Positions 1-10,604 are shown, counted from the stretch's first letter. The stretch: 49,297 nt of DNA from an uncultured Pelagibacteraceae bacterium (GCA_902624585.1 CACNXU010000004.1:1-49297); one strand, 5' to 3'. A program made the numbers and translations. The notes: a model not told the origin generated them from the letters alone.

Positions 1-375
1 ATACTTTCCACTTTAATTTTAACTACTTTATTAATCTTAAAATCCTTAGAAGAAAATGTAGTTTATTTTCAATCACCAACTGACATTAAATTATTAAATG
101 AATTAGAAAAAAATAAAATTAGAGTTGGAGGTATGGTTAAAAAAAATTCAATTTCGATTAATGCCAAGGAGCTAAATTTTATAATTACAGACCAAAAAAA
201 TGAAATTAATGTAACTTATTCAGGAGCTGTTCCAAATTTATTTGCTGAAGGTAAAGGTGTAGTTGCAGAAGGTTTTTTAAAAGATAGAAACTTTTTCAGC
301 GCTACAAAAATTTTAGCAAAACACGATGAAAATTATATGCCACCTGAAGTAAAAGAGGCTCTGGGGGAAAAATAA
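1..375 (+). CDS. ccmE: Cytochrome c maturation heme chaperone CcmE (5' truncated by window edge)
   Basis: Frame 1 is open from base 1 ([23 protein letters not shown]...); [30 protein letters not shown] and [12 protein letters not shown] motifs; followed by ccmF-G-H. Confidence 0.95.
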   Translation: MLSTLILTTLLILKSLEENVVYFQSPTDIKLLNELEKNKIRVGGMVKKNSISINAKELNFIITDQKNEINVTYSGAVPNLFAEGKGVVAEGFLKDRNFFSATKILAKHDENYMPPEVKEALGEK

Positions 376-376
376 A

Positions 377-2251
377 TTGATATATAGTCTAGTTGGATAT
401 TATTCTTTAGTATTAGGATTAATTGTTGGATTAACGTTATTCTATTTTTCTTTTAAAAATTTTAATAATGCAACAATATTAAATTCTAAAATATTATCTT
501 TTACATTTTTACAATTTTTTTTTGTTGTTATTAGTTTTTTGTGTTTAATTTTTTCTTTTGTTGTCTCAGATTTTAGTAATGAAACAGTTTTTAATAATTC
601 CCATACTACAAAACCTTTATTTTATAAAATAAGTGGGACTTGGGGAAATCATGAAGGAAGTTTATTATTGTGGTTATTAGTTTTAACATTTTTTATATTT
701 ATTTTTTTATTAAAAACAAAAAATCAACCAATAAAGTACAAAATATTAACTTTAGTTTTTCAGCAAGTAATAATTATTGGATTTTTTATTTTTTTAATAA
801 AGACATCAAATCCATTTAATTATCTTTTCCCTATACCAGTTGAGGGATTGGGTTTAAATCCAATTTTACAGGACCCAGCTTTAGCAATTCATCCACCAAT
901 TTTATATTTAGGGTATGTTGGATCATCGATAATTTTTTCATCAGTATTGTCTGCGACAGCTTTAAAAATGATCTCAATTAGCTGGGCAACTCATATTAAA
1001 AAATGGATCCTGACTTCATGGATATTTTTAACATTAGGCATTTTACTTGGATCAATATGGGCTTATTATGAGTTGGGATGGGGAGGATTTTGGTTTTGGG
1101 ATCCGGTGGAAAATGTATCGTTAATGCCATGGCTTGCATTAACTACTCTATTACATTGTATTATGGTTCTAGAAAAAAAAAATATTTTAAGTTCATGGAC
1201 AATTATTCTTTCAATAGCAACGTTCACTTTAAGTATGTGTGGAACTTTTCTTGTAAGATCAGGTATTTTAAATTCTGTACATACATTTGCAAATGATCCA
1301 GAGAGAGGTGTTTTTATATTAATTTTTCTATTTATATTAATTTTTTTATCATTATTTATTTTTTTCTTTTTTCACAAGGATAATGAAAAAAATTCCAATC
1401 AGTTTTTTTGGCTAAGTAAAGAAACATCAATTTTAATAAATAATTGGTTTATGATGTATTTTTTGTCTGTCGTTTTAATTGGAACTGTTTATCCTATATT
1501 TTTAGACGTTATATCCTCAGAAAAAATATCAGTAGGTCCTCCTTTTTATCATAAGTTAATAATACCATTTTTAATTCCATTTTTACTAATGATGGCAATA
1601 GGACCTAAATTAAAATGGATAAAGTCAGATTTTGAGAATAAATTTTACCTTATTTGCTTATTGTTAATATCAATTTTCTTAGCTTATTTTATATTAAAAA
1701 GTTTTAATCAGAAAATTTTGATTAATACAATTTTGATATCAAGTGCACTTTATTTATTTTTTATAACAATTAGAGATTTTTTTGTTAAGAAATATAAAAA
1801 CTTGTCTCAAAATATTTCTCATTTTGGATTTAGTTTATTAATTTTAAGTATTTTATTTAACAATCTTTTTTCAAGCGAAATCATAACTAATTTAAAGGTG
1901 GGTGAAACTTTTGAAAATTCAAAAGTAAATATATATTTTGAGAGTATAGACTCAAAAAAAAGTAAAAATTATGACTCAATTATTGCAAATTTTATTATTC
2001 GAAACTCAAATGGAGAGAAAGACAAACTTTCACCAGAGTTAAGAATTTATAACCAACCTGTTATTGCTACAAGTGAAGCTGATATCAAAACAAGTCTTAT
2101 TTCAGATAAATTTATTGTAGTTAATTTGGTACAAAATCAAGATTATTTTAATGTAAGATACCAGGTTAAACCATTAATGATGTGGATTTGGATTTCAGTT
2201 ATATTGATATCTTTTGGTGGTTTAATTAGCTTAATAAAAAAAAAATCATGA
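377..2251 (+). CDS. ccmF: Heme lyase CcmF
   Basis: Multi-TM protein with WGGFWFWDPVENVSLMPWL heme-handling motif; TTG start just after ccmE. Confidence 0.95.
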   Translation: MIYSLVGYYSLVLGLIVGLTLFYFSFKNFNNATILNSKILSFTFLQFFFVVISFLCLIFSFVVSDFSNETVFNNSHTTKPLFYKISGTWGNHEGSLLLWLLVLTFFIFIFLLKTKNQPIKYKILTLVFQQVIIIGFFIFLIKTSNPFNYLFPIPVEGLGLNPILQDPALAIHPPILYLGYVGSSIIFSSVLSATALKMISISWATHIKKWILTSWIFLTLGILLGSIWAYYELGWGGFWFWDPVENVSLMPWLALTTLLHCIMVLEKKNILSSWTIILSIATFTLSMCGTFLVRSGILNSVHTFANDPERGVFILIFLFILIFLSLFIFFFFHKDNEKNSNQFFWLSKETSILINNWFMMYFLSVVLIGTVYPIFLDVISSEKISVGPPFYHKLIIPFLIPFLLMMAIGPKLKWIKSDFENKFYLICLLLISIFLAYFILKSFNQKILINTILISSALYLFFITIRDFFVKKYKNLSQNISHFGFSLLILSILFNNLFSSEIITNLKVGETFENSKVNIYFESIDSKKSKNYDSIIANFIIRNSNGEKDKLSPELRIYNQPVIATSEADIKTSLISDKFIVVNLVQNQDYFNVRYQVKPLMMWIWISVILISFGGLISLIKKKS

Positions 2252-2766
2252 GAAACAAAATATTATCCATCTCTGTCTTTTTGTTTTTTTCTATCGTATT
2301 TGTTATTTTTTTTAAAGGTTTAAAAGAAACAAATATTTATACTCCTGATTTAGATATAAAAAAAGAAATTCCTTTTTTTCATGCCAAAGACTTTTACACA
2401 GGCAAGAAATTAAATACGTCAGATATTTTTAAATTAAATCAAACATATTTATTAAATATATGGTCTTCATGGTGTGTACCATGTAGAAAAGAGCATCCCC
2501 TCTTATTGAGTTTAAATGAAAATAAAAAAATAAACATTATAGGCATGAATTATAAAGATAATAAAATTAATGCTGAAAAATTTTTAAAAGAATTGGGCAA
2601 TCCATATAAGAGAGTATTTGAAGATTTAGAAGGAACAATTGCAATAGAGTGGGGAGCATATGGAGTTCCTGAAACTTTTTTGATTTACAATAATAAAATA
2701 ATTAGAAAATATATAGGACCCTTAAACTTAAATATTATTGAGGAAATAAAATTATTAATTAAATGA
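2248..2766 (+). CDS. ccmG: Thiol:disulfide interchange protein CcmG/DsbE
   Basis: Thioredoxin-like WSSWCVPCRKEHP motif, GVPETFLI; N-terminal TM; overlaps ccmF by 4 nt. Confidence 0.92.
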   Translation: MRNKILSISVFLFFSIVFVIFFKGLKETNIYTPDLDIKKEIPFFHAKDFYTGKKLNTSDIFKLNQTYLLNIWSSWCVPCRKEHPLLLSLNENKKINIIGMNYKDNKINAEKFLKELGNPYKRVFEDLEGTIAIEWGAYGVPETFLIYNNKIIRKYIGPLNLNIIEEIKLLIK

Positions 2767-3125
2767 ATATTTTAAAAATCATTATTATTATTTTTCTTAT
2801 TTATCCAACAAGCAATCTTAAAGCGGAAGATTTAGAAATGAAAAATAAAATAACTAAAAATTTACGCTGTCTTATCTGTCAAGGCCAGTCTGTCTATGAC
2901 TCAGACTCTGAATTTGCCAATAGTTTAAAAATTATAGTTGATAAAAAAATTAATGAAGGTCTTTCAGAGGATCAAATATATGAATTTTTCAAGAACAAGT
3001 ATGGAGAATGGATACTTTATGATCCTGGATTAAATAAAAATACTTATATTCTTTGGTTATTGCCGTTATTGATATTTTTAGCAGGAGGTGCAATAATCTA
3101 TAATAGTTTTATAGTTAAAAAATAA
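2763..3125 (+). CDS. ccmH: Cytochrome c maturation protein CcmH (short form)
   Basis: LRCLICQGQSV motif, signal peptide and C-terminal TM. Confidence 0.92.
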   Translation: MNILKIIIIIFLIYPTSNLKAEDLEMKNKITKNLRCLICQGQSVYDSDSEFANSLKIIVDKKINEGLSEDQIYEFFKNKYGEWILYDPGLNKNTYILWLLPLLIFLAGGAIIYNSFIVKK

Positions 3126-3133
3126 ATTAATCT

Positions 3134-3649
3134 ATGACCACTCTTAAAAAATTTATAATTAATGTTTTTATAATCATATTTGCTTTTTCATCAATTGCTG
3201 AGGAAAAAGTTTCAAATGAACAAAATACTGAATTTAGTGTTTATACAGGAATGTTTGATTTTAGCGATGATGGAAAAAGATCAACTTTAATTGGTTTTCA
3301 GCATCAAAACGAAAATTTAAATAGAGACACTTTTTTAGGAAACCTCTCCCCAATAACTGGATTTTTAATAACAGCTGATAACGCAGGATATGTTTACACA
3401 GGTGTTCAGGCTCAATATAAATTAGGAGCATTAAATCTAACTCCTAGCTTTACACCAGGAATATATCACGAAGGAGATGGTAAAGATTTAGGTCATTTAA
3501 TTGAATTCAAAAGTGAACTACAAATTTCACTTGATTTATCAAAAACAAGTGAATTAGGCTTTTCTTACAATCATATATCTAATGCTAGTTTAGGAGATAA
3601 AAATCCTGGGGCAAATAGTTATATGTTTAATTTTTTTAAAAACTTTTAA
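3134..3649 (+). CDS. Acyloxyacyl hydrolase / PagL-like lipid A deacylase family protein
   Basis: Signal peptide; beta-barrel-like pattern; C-terminal NHISNASLG...NPGANSY resembles the PagL His-x-Ser active-site region. Confidence 0.65.
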   Translation: MTTLKKFIINVFIIIFAFSSIAEEKVSNEQNTEFSVYTGMFDFSDDGKRSTLIGFQHQNENLNRDTFLGNLSPITGFLITADNAGYVYTGVQAQYKLGALNLTPSFTPGIYHEGDGKDLGHLIEFKSELQISLDLSKTSELGFSYNHISNASLGDKNPGANSYMFNFFKNF

Positions 3650-3658
3650 AAGGTAATC

Positions 3659-4810
3659 ATGAATTTAAATGATTGTCATAATTTTAGTGATTTTAGAAAA
3701 CTTGCTAAAAAAAAATTGCCATCACCAATTTTTCACTACATAGATGGGGCTGCAGATGATGAAATCACTTACGCTAGAAATACAAGCGCATTTGATGATG
3801 TTGATTTAGTGCCAAATGTTTTAAGAGGTGTAGAGAATGTGGATTTATCGACAACAATATTTGGAAAAAAATTAGATTTACCTTTTTATTTATCACCTAC
3901 CGCCTTACAGAGATTATTTCATTATGATGGTGAAAGAGCTGTGGGTAAAGCAGCTAAAAAATATAATACCATGTTTGGGGTATCGGCACTAGCAACAGTA
4001 AGTGTGGAGGAAATTTCTTCACTCGTTGATACGCCAAAAATGTTTCAGTTTTATTTTCATAAAGATAGAGGTTTAAATGACTCTTGTTTAGAAAGAGCAA
4101 AAGCAGCTAATTTTGATGTCATGGCTTTAACGGTTGATACAATTACAGGAGGAAACAGAGAAAGAGATTTGAGAACTGGGTTTACATCACCACCTAAACT
4201 AACATTATCAAGTTTATTTAGTTTTGCGACAAAGCCAATGTGGGGAATAAATTATTTAACAAAAGGTAAGTTTGAACTACCTCATCTTCAAGATTTTGTA
4301 AAAGAGGGTACGAGCACAAACTCTTCAATTGGAAATTATTTCTCCACAATGCTAGATCAATCAATGAACTGGAAAGATGCCGAACAACTTTGCTCTAAAT
4401 GGGGAGGTCATTTCGCTTTGAAAGGTGTTATGAGTGTCGAAGATGCAAAAAGAGCTGTAGATATTGGATGCACAGGAATAATGGTTTCAAATCATGGTGG
4501 AAGACAACTTGATGGATCAAGATCACCTTTTGATCAACTTGCTGAAATCGTTGATGCTGTTGGTGACAAGCTGGATGTGATCTGTGAGGGGGGAATTCAC
4601 AGAGGAACTCATATGCTTAAAGCATTGTCATTAGGTGCAAAAGCATGTTCTGGTGGCAGACTTTACTTATATGCTTTAGCAGCAGCTGGACAAGCAGGCG
4701 TTGAGAGAGCTTTAGAGAAGTATAAATCTGAATTAATTAGAGATATGAAGTTGATGGGATGTACAAAGATAAGTGATCTTAATAGAAATAATTTAAGATT
4801 TAGAAAATAA
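3659..4810 (+). CDS. FMN-dependent alpha-hydroxy acid dehydrogenase (paralog A)
   Basis: IDGAADDE, LTVDTITGGNRERD, SNHGGRQLDGS family motifs. Confidence 0.93.
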   Translation: MNLNDCHNFSDFRKLAKKKLPSPIFHYIDGAADDEITYARNTSAFDDVDLVPNVLRGVENVDLSTTIFGKKLDLPFYLSPTALQRLFHYDGERAVGKAAKKYNTMFGVSALATVSVEEISSLVDTPKMFQFYFHKDRGLNDSCLERAKAANFDVMALTVDTITGGNRERDLRTGFTSPPKLTLSSLFSFATKPMWGINYLTKGKFELPHLQDFVKEGTSTNSSIGNYFSTMLDQSMNWKDAEQLCSKWGGHFALKGVMSVEDAKRAVDIGCTGIMVSNHGGRQLDGSRSPFDQLAEIVDAVGDKLDVICEGGIHRGTHMLKALSLGAKACSGGRLYLYALAAAGQAGVERALEKYKSELIRDMKLMGCTKISDLNRNNLRFRK

Positions 4811-4814
4811 AATC

Positions 4815-5966
4815 ATGAACATTAAGGACTGTTATAATTTTGATGATTTCAGAAAATTAGCAAAAAAAAAACTACCAGCACCGATTTTTCATTACATCGA
4901 TGGTGGTGCAGATGATGAAGTCACACTAAATAGAAATACAGAAGCATTTAATGATTGTGACTTGGTTCCAAATATTCTTAACAGCGTTGGTGAGCCAGAT
5001 CTATCAACAACAGTGTTTGGTAGGAAAATAAGTATGCCATTATTTTTATCACCTACAGCGATGCAAAGTTTGTATGATCCAGAAGGAGATAAAGCATCTG
5101 CGAGAGCAGCTGAAAAATTTGATACTATTTATAGTATGTCTACTATGGCGTCTTTTTCAATTGAAGAGGTCGCAAATGTTTCAAGTGGTCCGAAACTTTT
5201 TCAACTTTACATTCATAAAGATAAATCAATCACAGATGATTTAATTGATAGATGTTCTAGAGCAAATTTTGATGGCATGTGTATTACAGTTGATACTCTT
5301 GTAGCAGGTAATCGCGAACGTGATCATAGAACAGGTTTTACAACTCCACCAAAATTTACTTTGGATAGTTTATTAAGTTTTGCAATGAGACCAGGATGGG
5401 TTTTTAAATATTTTACTAACAGAAAATTTGAATTAGCAAATATTAAGAATAAGACAGATAAGGGTACCAATATTGCAAAATCAGTAATGGATTATATTAA
5501 CGAGCAATATGATCCTGCAATGAATTGGAAAGACGCTGAATATTGCATTAAAAAGTGGAACAAACCAATGGCACTAAAGGGAGTTATGTCAGTTGAAGAC
5601 GCTAAGAAAGCAATTGATATTGGTTGTACAGCAATAATGATATCAAACCATGGGGGAAGACAACTTGATGGTTCAAGGTCTCCTTTTGATCAAGTAAAAG
5701 CAATTTCTGATGCAGTAGGTGATAAATTGGAAATTATTTTAGATGGTGGCGTAAGAAGAGGAACGCATGTTTTAAAGGCATTGGCTGCAGGAGCAACAGC
5801 ATGTAGTTTTGGAAAAGCATTTCTTTTTAGTTTGGGAGCTGGTGGACAAAAAGGCGTTGAAAGATTGTTGGAAAATATGCAAAAAGAAATAAGACGTAAT
5901 ATGGTGTTAATGGGCTGTAAATCTGTAAAAAATCTTGATGCGTCAAAAATAGTATACCGAAATTAA
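4815..5966 (+). CDS. FMN-dependent alpha-hydroxy acid dehydrogenase (paralog B)
   Basis: Same length (383 aa) as paralog A with shared motifs; SNHGGRQLDGS, DGGVRRGTH. Confidence 0.93.
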   Translation: MNIKDCYNFDDFRKLAKKKLPAPIFHYIDGGADDEVTLNRNTEAFNDCDLVPNILNSVGEPDLSTTVFGRKISMPLFLSPTAMQSLYDPEGDKASARAAEKFDTIYSMSTMASFSIEEVANVSSGPKLFQLYIHKDKSITDDLIDRCSRANFDGMCITVDTLVAGNRERDHRTGFTTPPKFTLDSLLSFAMRPGWVFKYFTNRKFELANIKNKTDKGTNIAKSVMDYINEQYDPAMNWKDAEYCIKKWNKPMALKGVMSVEDAKKAIDIGCTAIMISNHGGRQLDGSRSPFDQVKAISDAVGDKLEIILDGGVRRGTHVLKALAAGATACSFGKAFLFSLGAGGQKGVERLLENMQKEIRRNMVLMGCKSVKNLDASKIVYRN

Positions 5967-6070
5967 ATACTGCTTAAATTCAGCTTTAATTGATTAATAT
6001 TAACAAATTTATTTTTCAATTCAGAATAGACAAAAAAGTTTTTTTCGTTTAGTTTGGCGACTTTAATTTT

Positions 6071-7237
6071 ATGAAATTAGCTGAGTCATTAAATAGATTA
6101 GGTACTGAAAGTGCTTTCACAGTTTTAGCTGAAGCTAAAAAACTTGAAGCACAAGGTAAACCAATGATTCATTTAGGTTTAGGTCAACCTGATTTTAAAA
6201 CACCTAAGCATGTTGTTGAAGCTGCAAAAAAAGCTTTGGATGATGGTCATCATGGTTATGTTATGTCTAATGGTATTCCAGAATGTAGGCAAGCGGTAAC
6301 TAGATGGATTAAAAAGCGTTATAATGCAGACGTTGATTTCGAGAGAATACTTATTATGCCAGGTGGTAAACCAACCATGCATTATGCTATTCAATGTTTT
6401 GGTGAACCAGGCGCTGAAATAATTCACCCAACACCTGCATTTCCAATTTATGAGTCTATGATAAATTATACTGGTTCAAAAGCAGTGTCATATGACTTAA
6501 CAGAAGATAAGGACTTAAAATTTAATGCAGATAAAATTTTGTCCTTAATAACTGATAAAACTAGATTGTTAATTTTAATTAATCCAAACAATCCAACAGG
6601 AAGTTTTGTAGAAAAACCAGAAATTGACAAGTTAGCTGAAGGATTAAAAAAACATCCACATGTAACAATTTTAAGTGATGAAATTTATAGTAGACAAATA
6701 TTTGACGACAAAGAAATGCCAACCTTTTTTAATTATCCTGAGTTACGAGATAGATTAATTGTCCTAGAAGGCTGGAGTAAAGCTTATTCAATGACTGGTT
6801 GGAGACTTGGTTGGAGCTTTTGGCCAGAACACTTAGTTGAACATGTAAACAAATTATTAATCAATAGTGTATCATGTGTAAATGCTGCTGCACAGTTTGC
6901 AGGTATTGCAGCTTTAGATGGTCCAGATGACTCAATTCATGAAATGATGGAAAAATTTACTCAAAGAAGAAAACTAATACACGAGGGATTAAACAGTCTA
7001 CCTGGTGTTGAATGCAGTTTACCTGGAGGCGCTTTTTATGCATTTCCAAAAGTGATAGAAACTGGAATGAATGGTTCTGAATTTTGCAAAAAAGCAATGC
7101 ATGAAGCTGGAGTTGCTATTGTTCCAGGAACAGCTTTTGGTAAAACTTGTCAAGATTACGTAAGATTTAGTTTTGCAGCTTCTAGAGATAATATTTCTCA
7201 AGCATTAGACAATATAAAAAAAATGCTTACTAAATAA
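6071..7237 (+). CDS. Class I/II PLP-dependent aminotransferase
   Basis: LGLGQPDFKTP, NPNNPTG, SDEIYS, WSKAYSMTGWRLG (PLP Lys) motifs. Confidence 0.94.
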   Translation: MKLAESLNRLGTESAFTVLAEAKKLEAQGKPMIHLGLGQPDFKTPKHVVEAAKKALDDGHHGYVMSNGIPECRQAVTRWIKKRYNADVDFERILIMPGGKPTMHYAIQCFGEPGAEIIHPTPAFPIYESMINYTGSKAVSYDLTEDKDLKFNADKILSLITDKTRLLILINPNNPTGSFVEKPEIDKLAEGLKKHPHVTILSDEIYSRQIFDDKEMPTFFNYPELRDRLIVLEGWSKAYSMTGWRLGWSFWPEHLVEHVNKLLINSVSCVNAAAQFAGIAALDGPDDSIHEMMEKFTQRRKLIHEGLNSLPGVECSLPGGAFYAFPKVIETGMNGSEFCKKAMHEAGVAIVPGTAFGKTCQDYVRFSFAASRDNISQALDNIKKMLTK

Positions 7238-7275
7238 GCTGTATTTTATTCAAATTTTTTATTATTATCGCCATA

Positions 7276-8649
7276 ATGAATGAACAAGTTAAAAGTGAAT
7301 TAAAAAAAATCTTTAACGGAAGATTTTCCACATCTGAGTCAACAAGAGCAAATTATGCAAGAGGTGAGGATACTTATGACCCTATATTGTCACAAGCAGT
7401 TGTATTCCCAGAGACAAATGAGGAAGTTTCTCAAATTTTAAAATTATGCAATGAGCACAAAATACCAGTTGTACCTTTCGGAACGGGAACTTCCTTAGAG
7501 GGAAACGCTGTTGGTAACTCAAATGGAATAACAATTTCATTAGAAAAAATGAATAAAGTTTTGTCGGTAAATGCTGAAGATTTTGACTGCAGAGTTCAAG
7601 CTAATGTCACCAGAAAACAATTAAATGAATATTTAAGAGAAGACGGTGTTTTTTTTCCAATTGACCCAGGTGCTGACGCTGCATTAGGAGGCATGGCATC
7701 AACATCTGCTTCGGGAACAATGGCTGTTAAATATGGAACAATGAGAACAGTTATTTCAGGCTTAACAGTAATTTTACCAAATGGTGATATAATTAAGACA
7801 GGAGCTCGAACAAAAAAAACATCAGCTGGTTATAATTTAACAAACTTATTTATAGGATCTGAAGGCACTCTTGGTATAATTACTGAGGTGCAACTTAGAT
7901 TGTCACCAATTCCTGAAAGTATTATGAGTGCTGTATGCTATTTTCCCGATCTAGCTTCAGCAGTTAAAACTGCACAAGAAGTCATACAATATGGAGTACC
8001 TATTGCGAGAATTGAAATGCTCAATAAAGATCAAATGGAAATAAGTATTAAGTATTCTAAGTTAGATAATATTAAAGCATCTCCAACTTTATTTTTTGAG
8101 TTTCATGGTAGTGAGACAACAAACAATGAGTCAATAAGTATTGTTGAAGAATTATCTAAAAATAATAATGGCAGTGATTTTCAGTGGGCATCTTCTCCAG
8201 AAGAACAAAAAAAATTGTGGAAAGCAAGACATGATGTTTATTATTCAGTAAAAGCTTTAGGTGACAATATGAAAGTTTATTCAACAGATGTTTGTGTACC
8301 AATATCTAGATTGGTTGAATGTATTTCCTGGGCTGAAAAAGAGGTCAAAAGATTGGGACTTACTGCTCCAATGGTTGGACACGTCGGTGATGGAAATTTT
8401 CATTCAATAGTTTTATACGACCCACAGGATAAAGAAAAACAAAAAAAAATAAGACAGTATAGCGATGACTTAATCAGTAAAGCTCTAGAATTAGAAGGCA
8501 CTATCACAGGTGAGCATGGTATTGGACTCCAAAAGAAACATTATCTTTTAAAAGAACATCACGATAACGTTCCTGTTATGAAAGCAATTAAGAGAAGTTT
8601 AGATGTTAACAATATTATGAATCCAGGAAAAGTTTTTGATTTAAACTAA
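7276..8649 (+). CDS. FAD-linked oxidase, GlcD / D-lactate dehydrogenase type
   Basis: PFGTGTSLEGNAVG FAD-binding motif, GHVGDGNFH, GEHGIGLQKKHYL. Confidence 0.92.
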   Translation: MNEQVKSELKKIFNGRFSTSESTRANYARGEDTYDPILSQAVVFPETNEEVSQILKLCNEHKIPVVPFGTGTSLEGNAVGNSNGITISLEKMNKVLSVNAEDFDCRVQANVTRKQLNEYLREDGVFFPIDPGADAALGGMASTSASGTMAVKYGTMRTVISGLTVILPNGDIIKTGARTKKTSAGYNLTNLFIGSEGTLGIITEVQLRLSPIPESIMSAVCYFPDLASAVKTAQEVIQYGVPIARIEMLNKDQMEISIKYSKLDNIKASPTLFFEFHGSETTNNESISIVEELSKNNNGSDFQWASSPEEQKKLWKARHDVYYSVKALGDNMKVYSTDVCVPISRLVECISWAEKEVKRLGLTAPMVGHVGDGNFHSIVLYDPQDKEKQKKIRQYSDDLISKALELEGTITGEHGIGLQKKHYLLKEHHDNVPVMKAIKRSLDVNNIMNPGKVFDLN

Positions 8650-8660
8650 TCAAAATAGTC

Positions 8661-9614
8661 ATGAAAAAAATACTTATTACTAGAAAACTTTTAAGATCTT
8701 GTGAAGATAAAGCTGAAGAAATGTTTGATGCAAATTTCAATTCTAACGACGAACTTTATTCACAAAAAAAACTCATAGAGTTAAGTGCAGGCAAGGATGG
8801 CATTCTATCCTCTTTAACGGATAAACTGGATACCGAAACAATAAACCAACTTCCAGATAGCATTAAAATTATATCAAATTTTGCTGTTGGATTTGGAAAT
8901 ATAGATTTAGACGCTGCTAAAAATAGAGGTATTGCTGTAACAAACACACCAGATGTTTTAACAGATGCAACAGCTGAAATTGGAATTTTGTTAATACTTG
9001 GTGCATGTAGAAGAGCTTCAGAAGGAATTGAAAGTGCAAAACAAGGCGGCTGGAAATGGTCAGCAGACTATTTAATAGGAAAACAACTAACTGGATCTAG
9101 ATTAGGAATTTTAGGAATGGGAAGAATTGGTCAAAAAATTGCAAAGATAGCGAGTTCTTTAGGTATGATTATTCATTATCATAACCGATCAAAATTAAGT
9201 GAAGATAAAGAACAAGGTGCAACTTATCATGATAATTTAAAAAGTCTTTTGTCAGTATCTGATGTACTTTCTGTATGTTGTCCTGCATCAAAAGAAACAG
9301 TAGATATGATTAATAAAGAGACATTGGAGTACTTACCAAAAGGTGCTGTTGTTACTAACGTTGCTAGAGGAGATATTATTGAAGATGAAGCTATGATTGA
9401 TGCTCTTGATAGGAGAAAAGTTTATGCAGTCGGTTTAGATGTATACAAAAATGAGCCAAATTTAAATCCAGGTTATTTAAAACATAAAAGTGCTTTCATC
9501 CTCCCACATCTTGGCAGCGCAACTAAAGACACTCGTACCGCAATGGCTAACTTAGCTATTGATAATTTGGATGAATACTTCAAAACGGGAAATTGTAAAA
9601 ATAAAGTAAATTAA
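8661..9614 (+). CDS. D-2-hydroxyacid dehydrogenase (glycerate/hydroxypyruvate reductase-like)
   Basis: LGILGMGRIGQKIA NAD site, VNVARGD-like segment (VTNVARGDIIED), HLGSAT. Confidence 0.92.
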   Translation: MKKILITRKLLRSCEDKAEEMFDANFNSNDELYSQKKLIELSAGKDGILSSLTDKLDTETINQLPDSIKIISNFAVGFGNIDLDAAKNRGIAVTNTPDVLTDATAEIGILLILGACRRASEGIESAKQGGWKWSADYLIGKQLTGSRLGILGMGRIGQKIAKIASSLGMIIHYHNRSKLSEDKEQGATYHDNLKSLLSVSDVLSVCCPASKETVDMINKETLEYLPKGAVVTNVARGDIIEDEAMIDALDRRKVYAVGLDVYKNEPNLNPGYLKHKSAFILPHLGSATKDTRTAMANLAIDNLDEYFKTGNCKNKVN

Positions 9615-9631
9615 AAAAGTCTAATCGTAGT

Positions 9632-10531
9632 TTAAGTTCTAGATAACAACAGCATTGAAACTCCAATAACAAAAATAATTATTCCAATAATTTCTATAAT
9701 TTTTACTTTCTCTTTAAAAATATATCTTGAAGAAAAATAACTAAATAATAATTCAATTTGACCAACCGCTCTTACAAATGAGGACTGTATTAAAGTGAAA
9801 GCATAAAACCAAGATAATGATGCTAATAATCCAGCTATACCCGTTAAAAAACATTCATACTTATCACGATATAGTTTCTTAAATTCTGATTTTTCAAAAA
9901 AAATTAAATAAATGGTTAAAATTAATGTTTGTATAAATAAGCCAATGAATAGTGCTGTAATAGCTTTCCCAAAATTTGAGCTAATATTTTCTAATGTTAA
10001 AATAGCCGCTCTAAAATAAACAACACTTAAACCTAAGAACAATCCTGAAATCAAACCAATTATAGTAGTTTTTGAAAATAAATTATTAAGAAAAAGTCTC
10101 AAATCTTTTACAGATAATAATATAACACCGAGTGTTGATATAATAATTCCACTAATTCCAAACTTATTTAGTTTTTCGTTTAATATTAAATATTCAAATA
10201 ATGCTACTTGGATAACCTCAGTTTTGCTAAGAGATGTGCCTACAACGAAATTTGAAAAATTAAATAAATATAATAAAAAAAATGTAAAAATAATTTGAAA
10301 TATTGATGCTAGAGAAACGTTAAGTAGGAACCCTGGTTGTACTAAAATTTCTTTCAAGATTTGTAAGTCTCTAAAGAATATAAAAAATAAGATTGCTGAA
10401 AAAGGTAATGCAAATGCAAACCTAACATATGTAGAAGCTAAAGTAGAAACATCTTTATTTAATTTTTTTTGTAATGATGATCTTAAATTTTGAAAAAAAG
10501 CACCAAAAACTGTAACTAATATCCAATTCAT
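9632..10531 (-). CDS. EamA/DMT-family transporter
   Basis: About 10 hydrophobic segments; two-repeat EamA layout (FEYLILNEKLNKFGISGIIISTLGVILL / FSYFSSRYIFKEKVKIIEIIGIIIFVIGVSML). Confidence 0.85.
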   Translation of the reverse strand: MNWILVTVFGAFFQNLRSSLQKKLNKDVSTLASTYVRFAFALPFSAILFFIFFRDLQILKEILVQPGFLLNVSLASIFQIIFTFFLLYLFNFSNFVVGTSLSKTEVIQVALFEYLILNEKLNKFGISGIIISTLGVILLSVKDLRLFLNNLFSKTTIIGLISGLFLGLSVVYFRAAILTLENISSNFGKAITALFIGLFIQTLILTIYLIFFEKSEFKKLYRDKYECFLTGIAGLLASLSWFYAFTLIQSSFVRAVGQIELLFSYFSSRYIFKEKVKIIEIIGIIIFVIGVSMLLLSRT

Positions 10532-10604
10532 TAATAATTATTTATTTGTAAAATATATAAAAGTCGACTTTAATATTAAGTTAAACAATTAAGAGGGAAA
10601 TAAA

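Noticed and set aside
5967-6070. Structured element in the gap before the aminotransferase
   Set aside because: No convincing helices; AT-rich spacer likely just holding a promoter.
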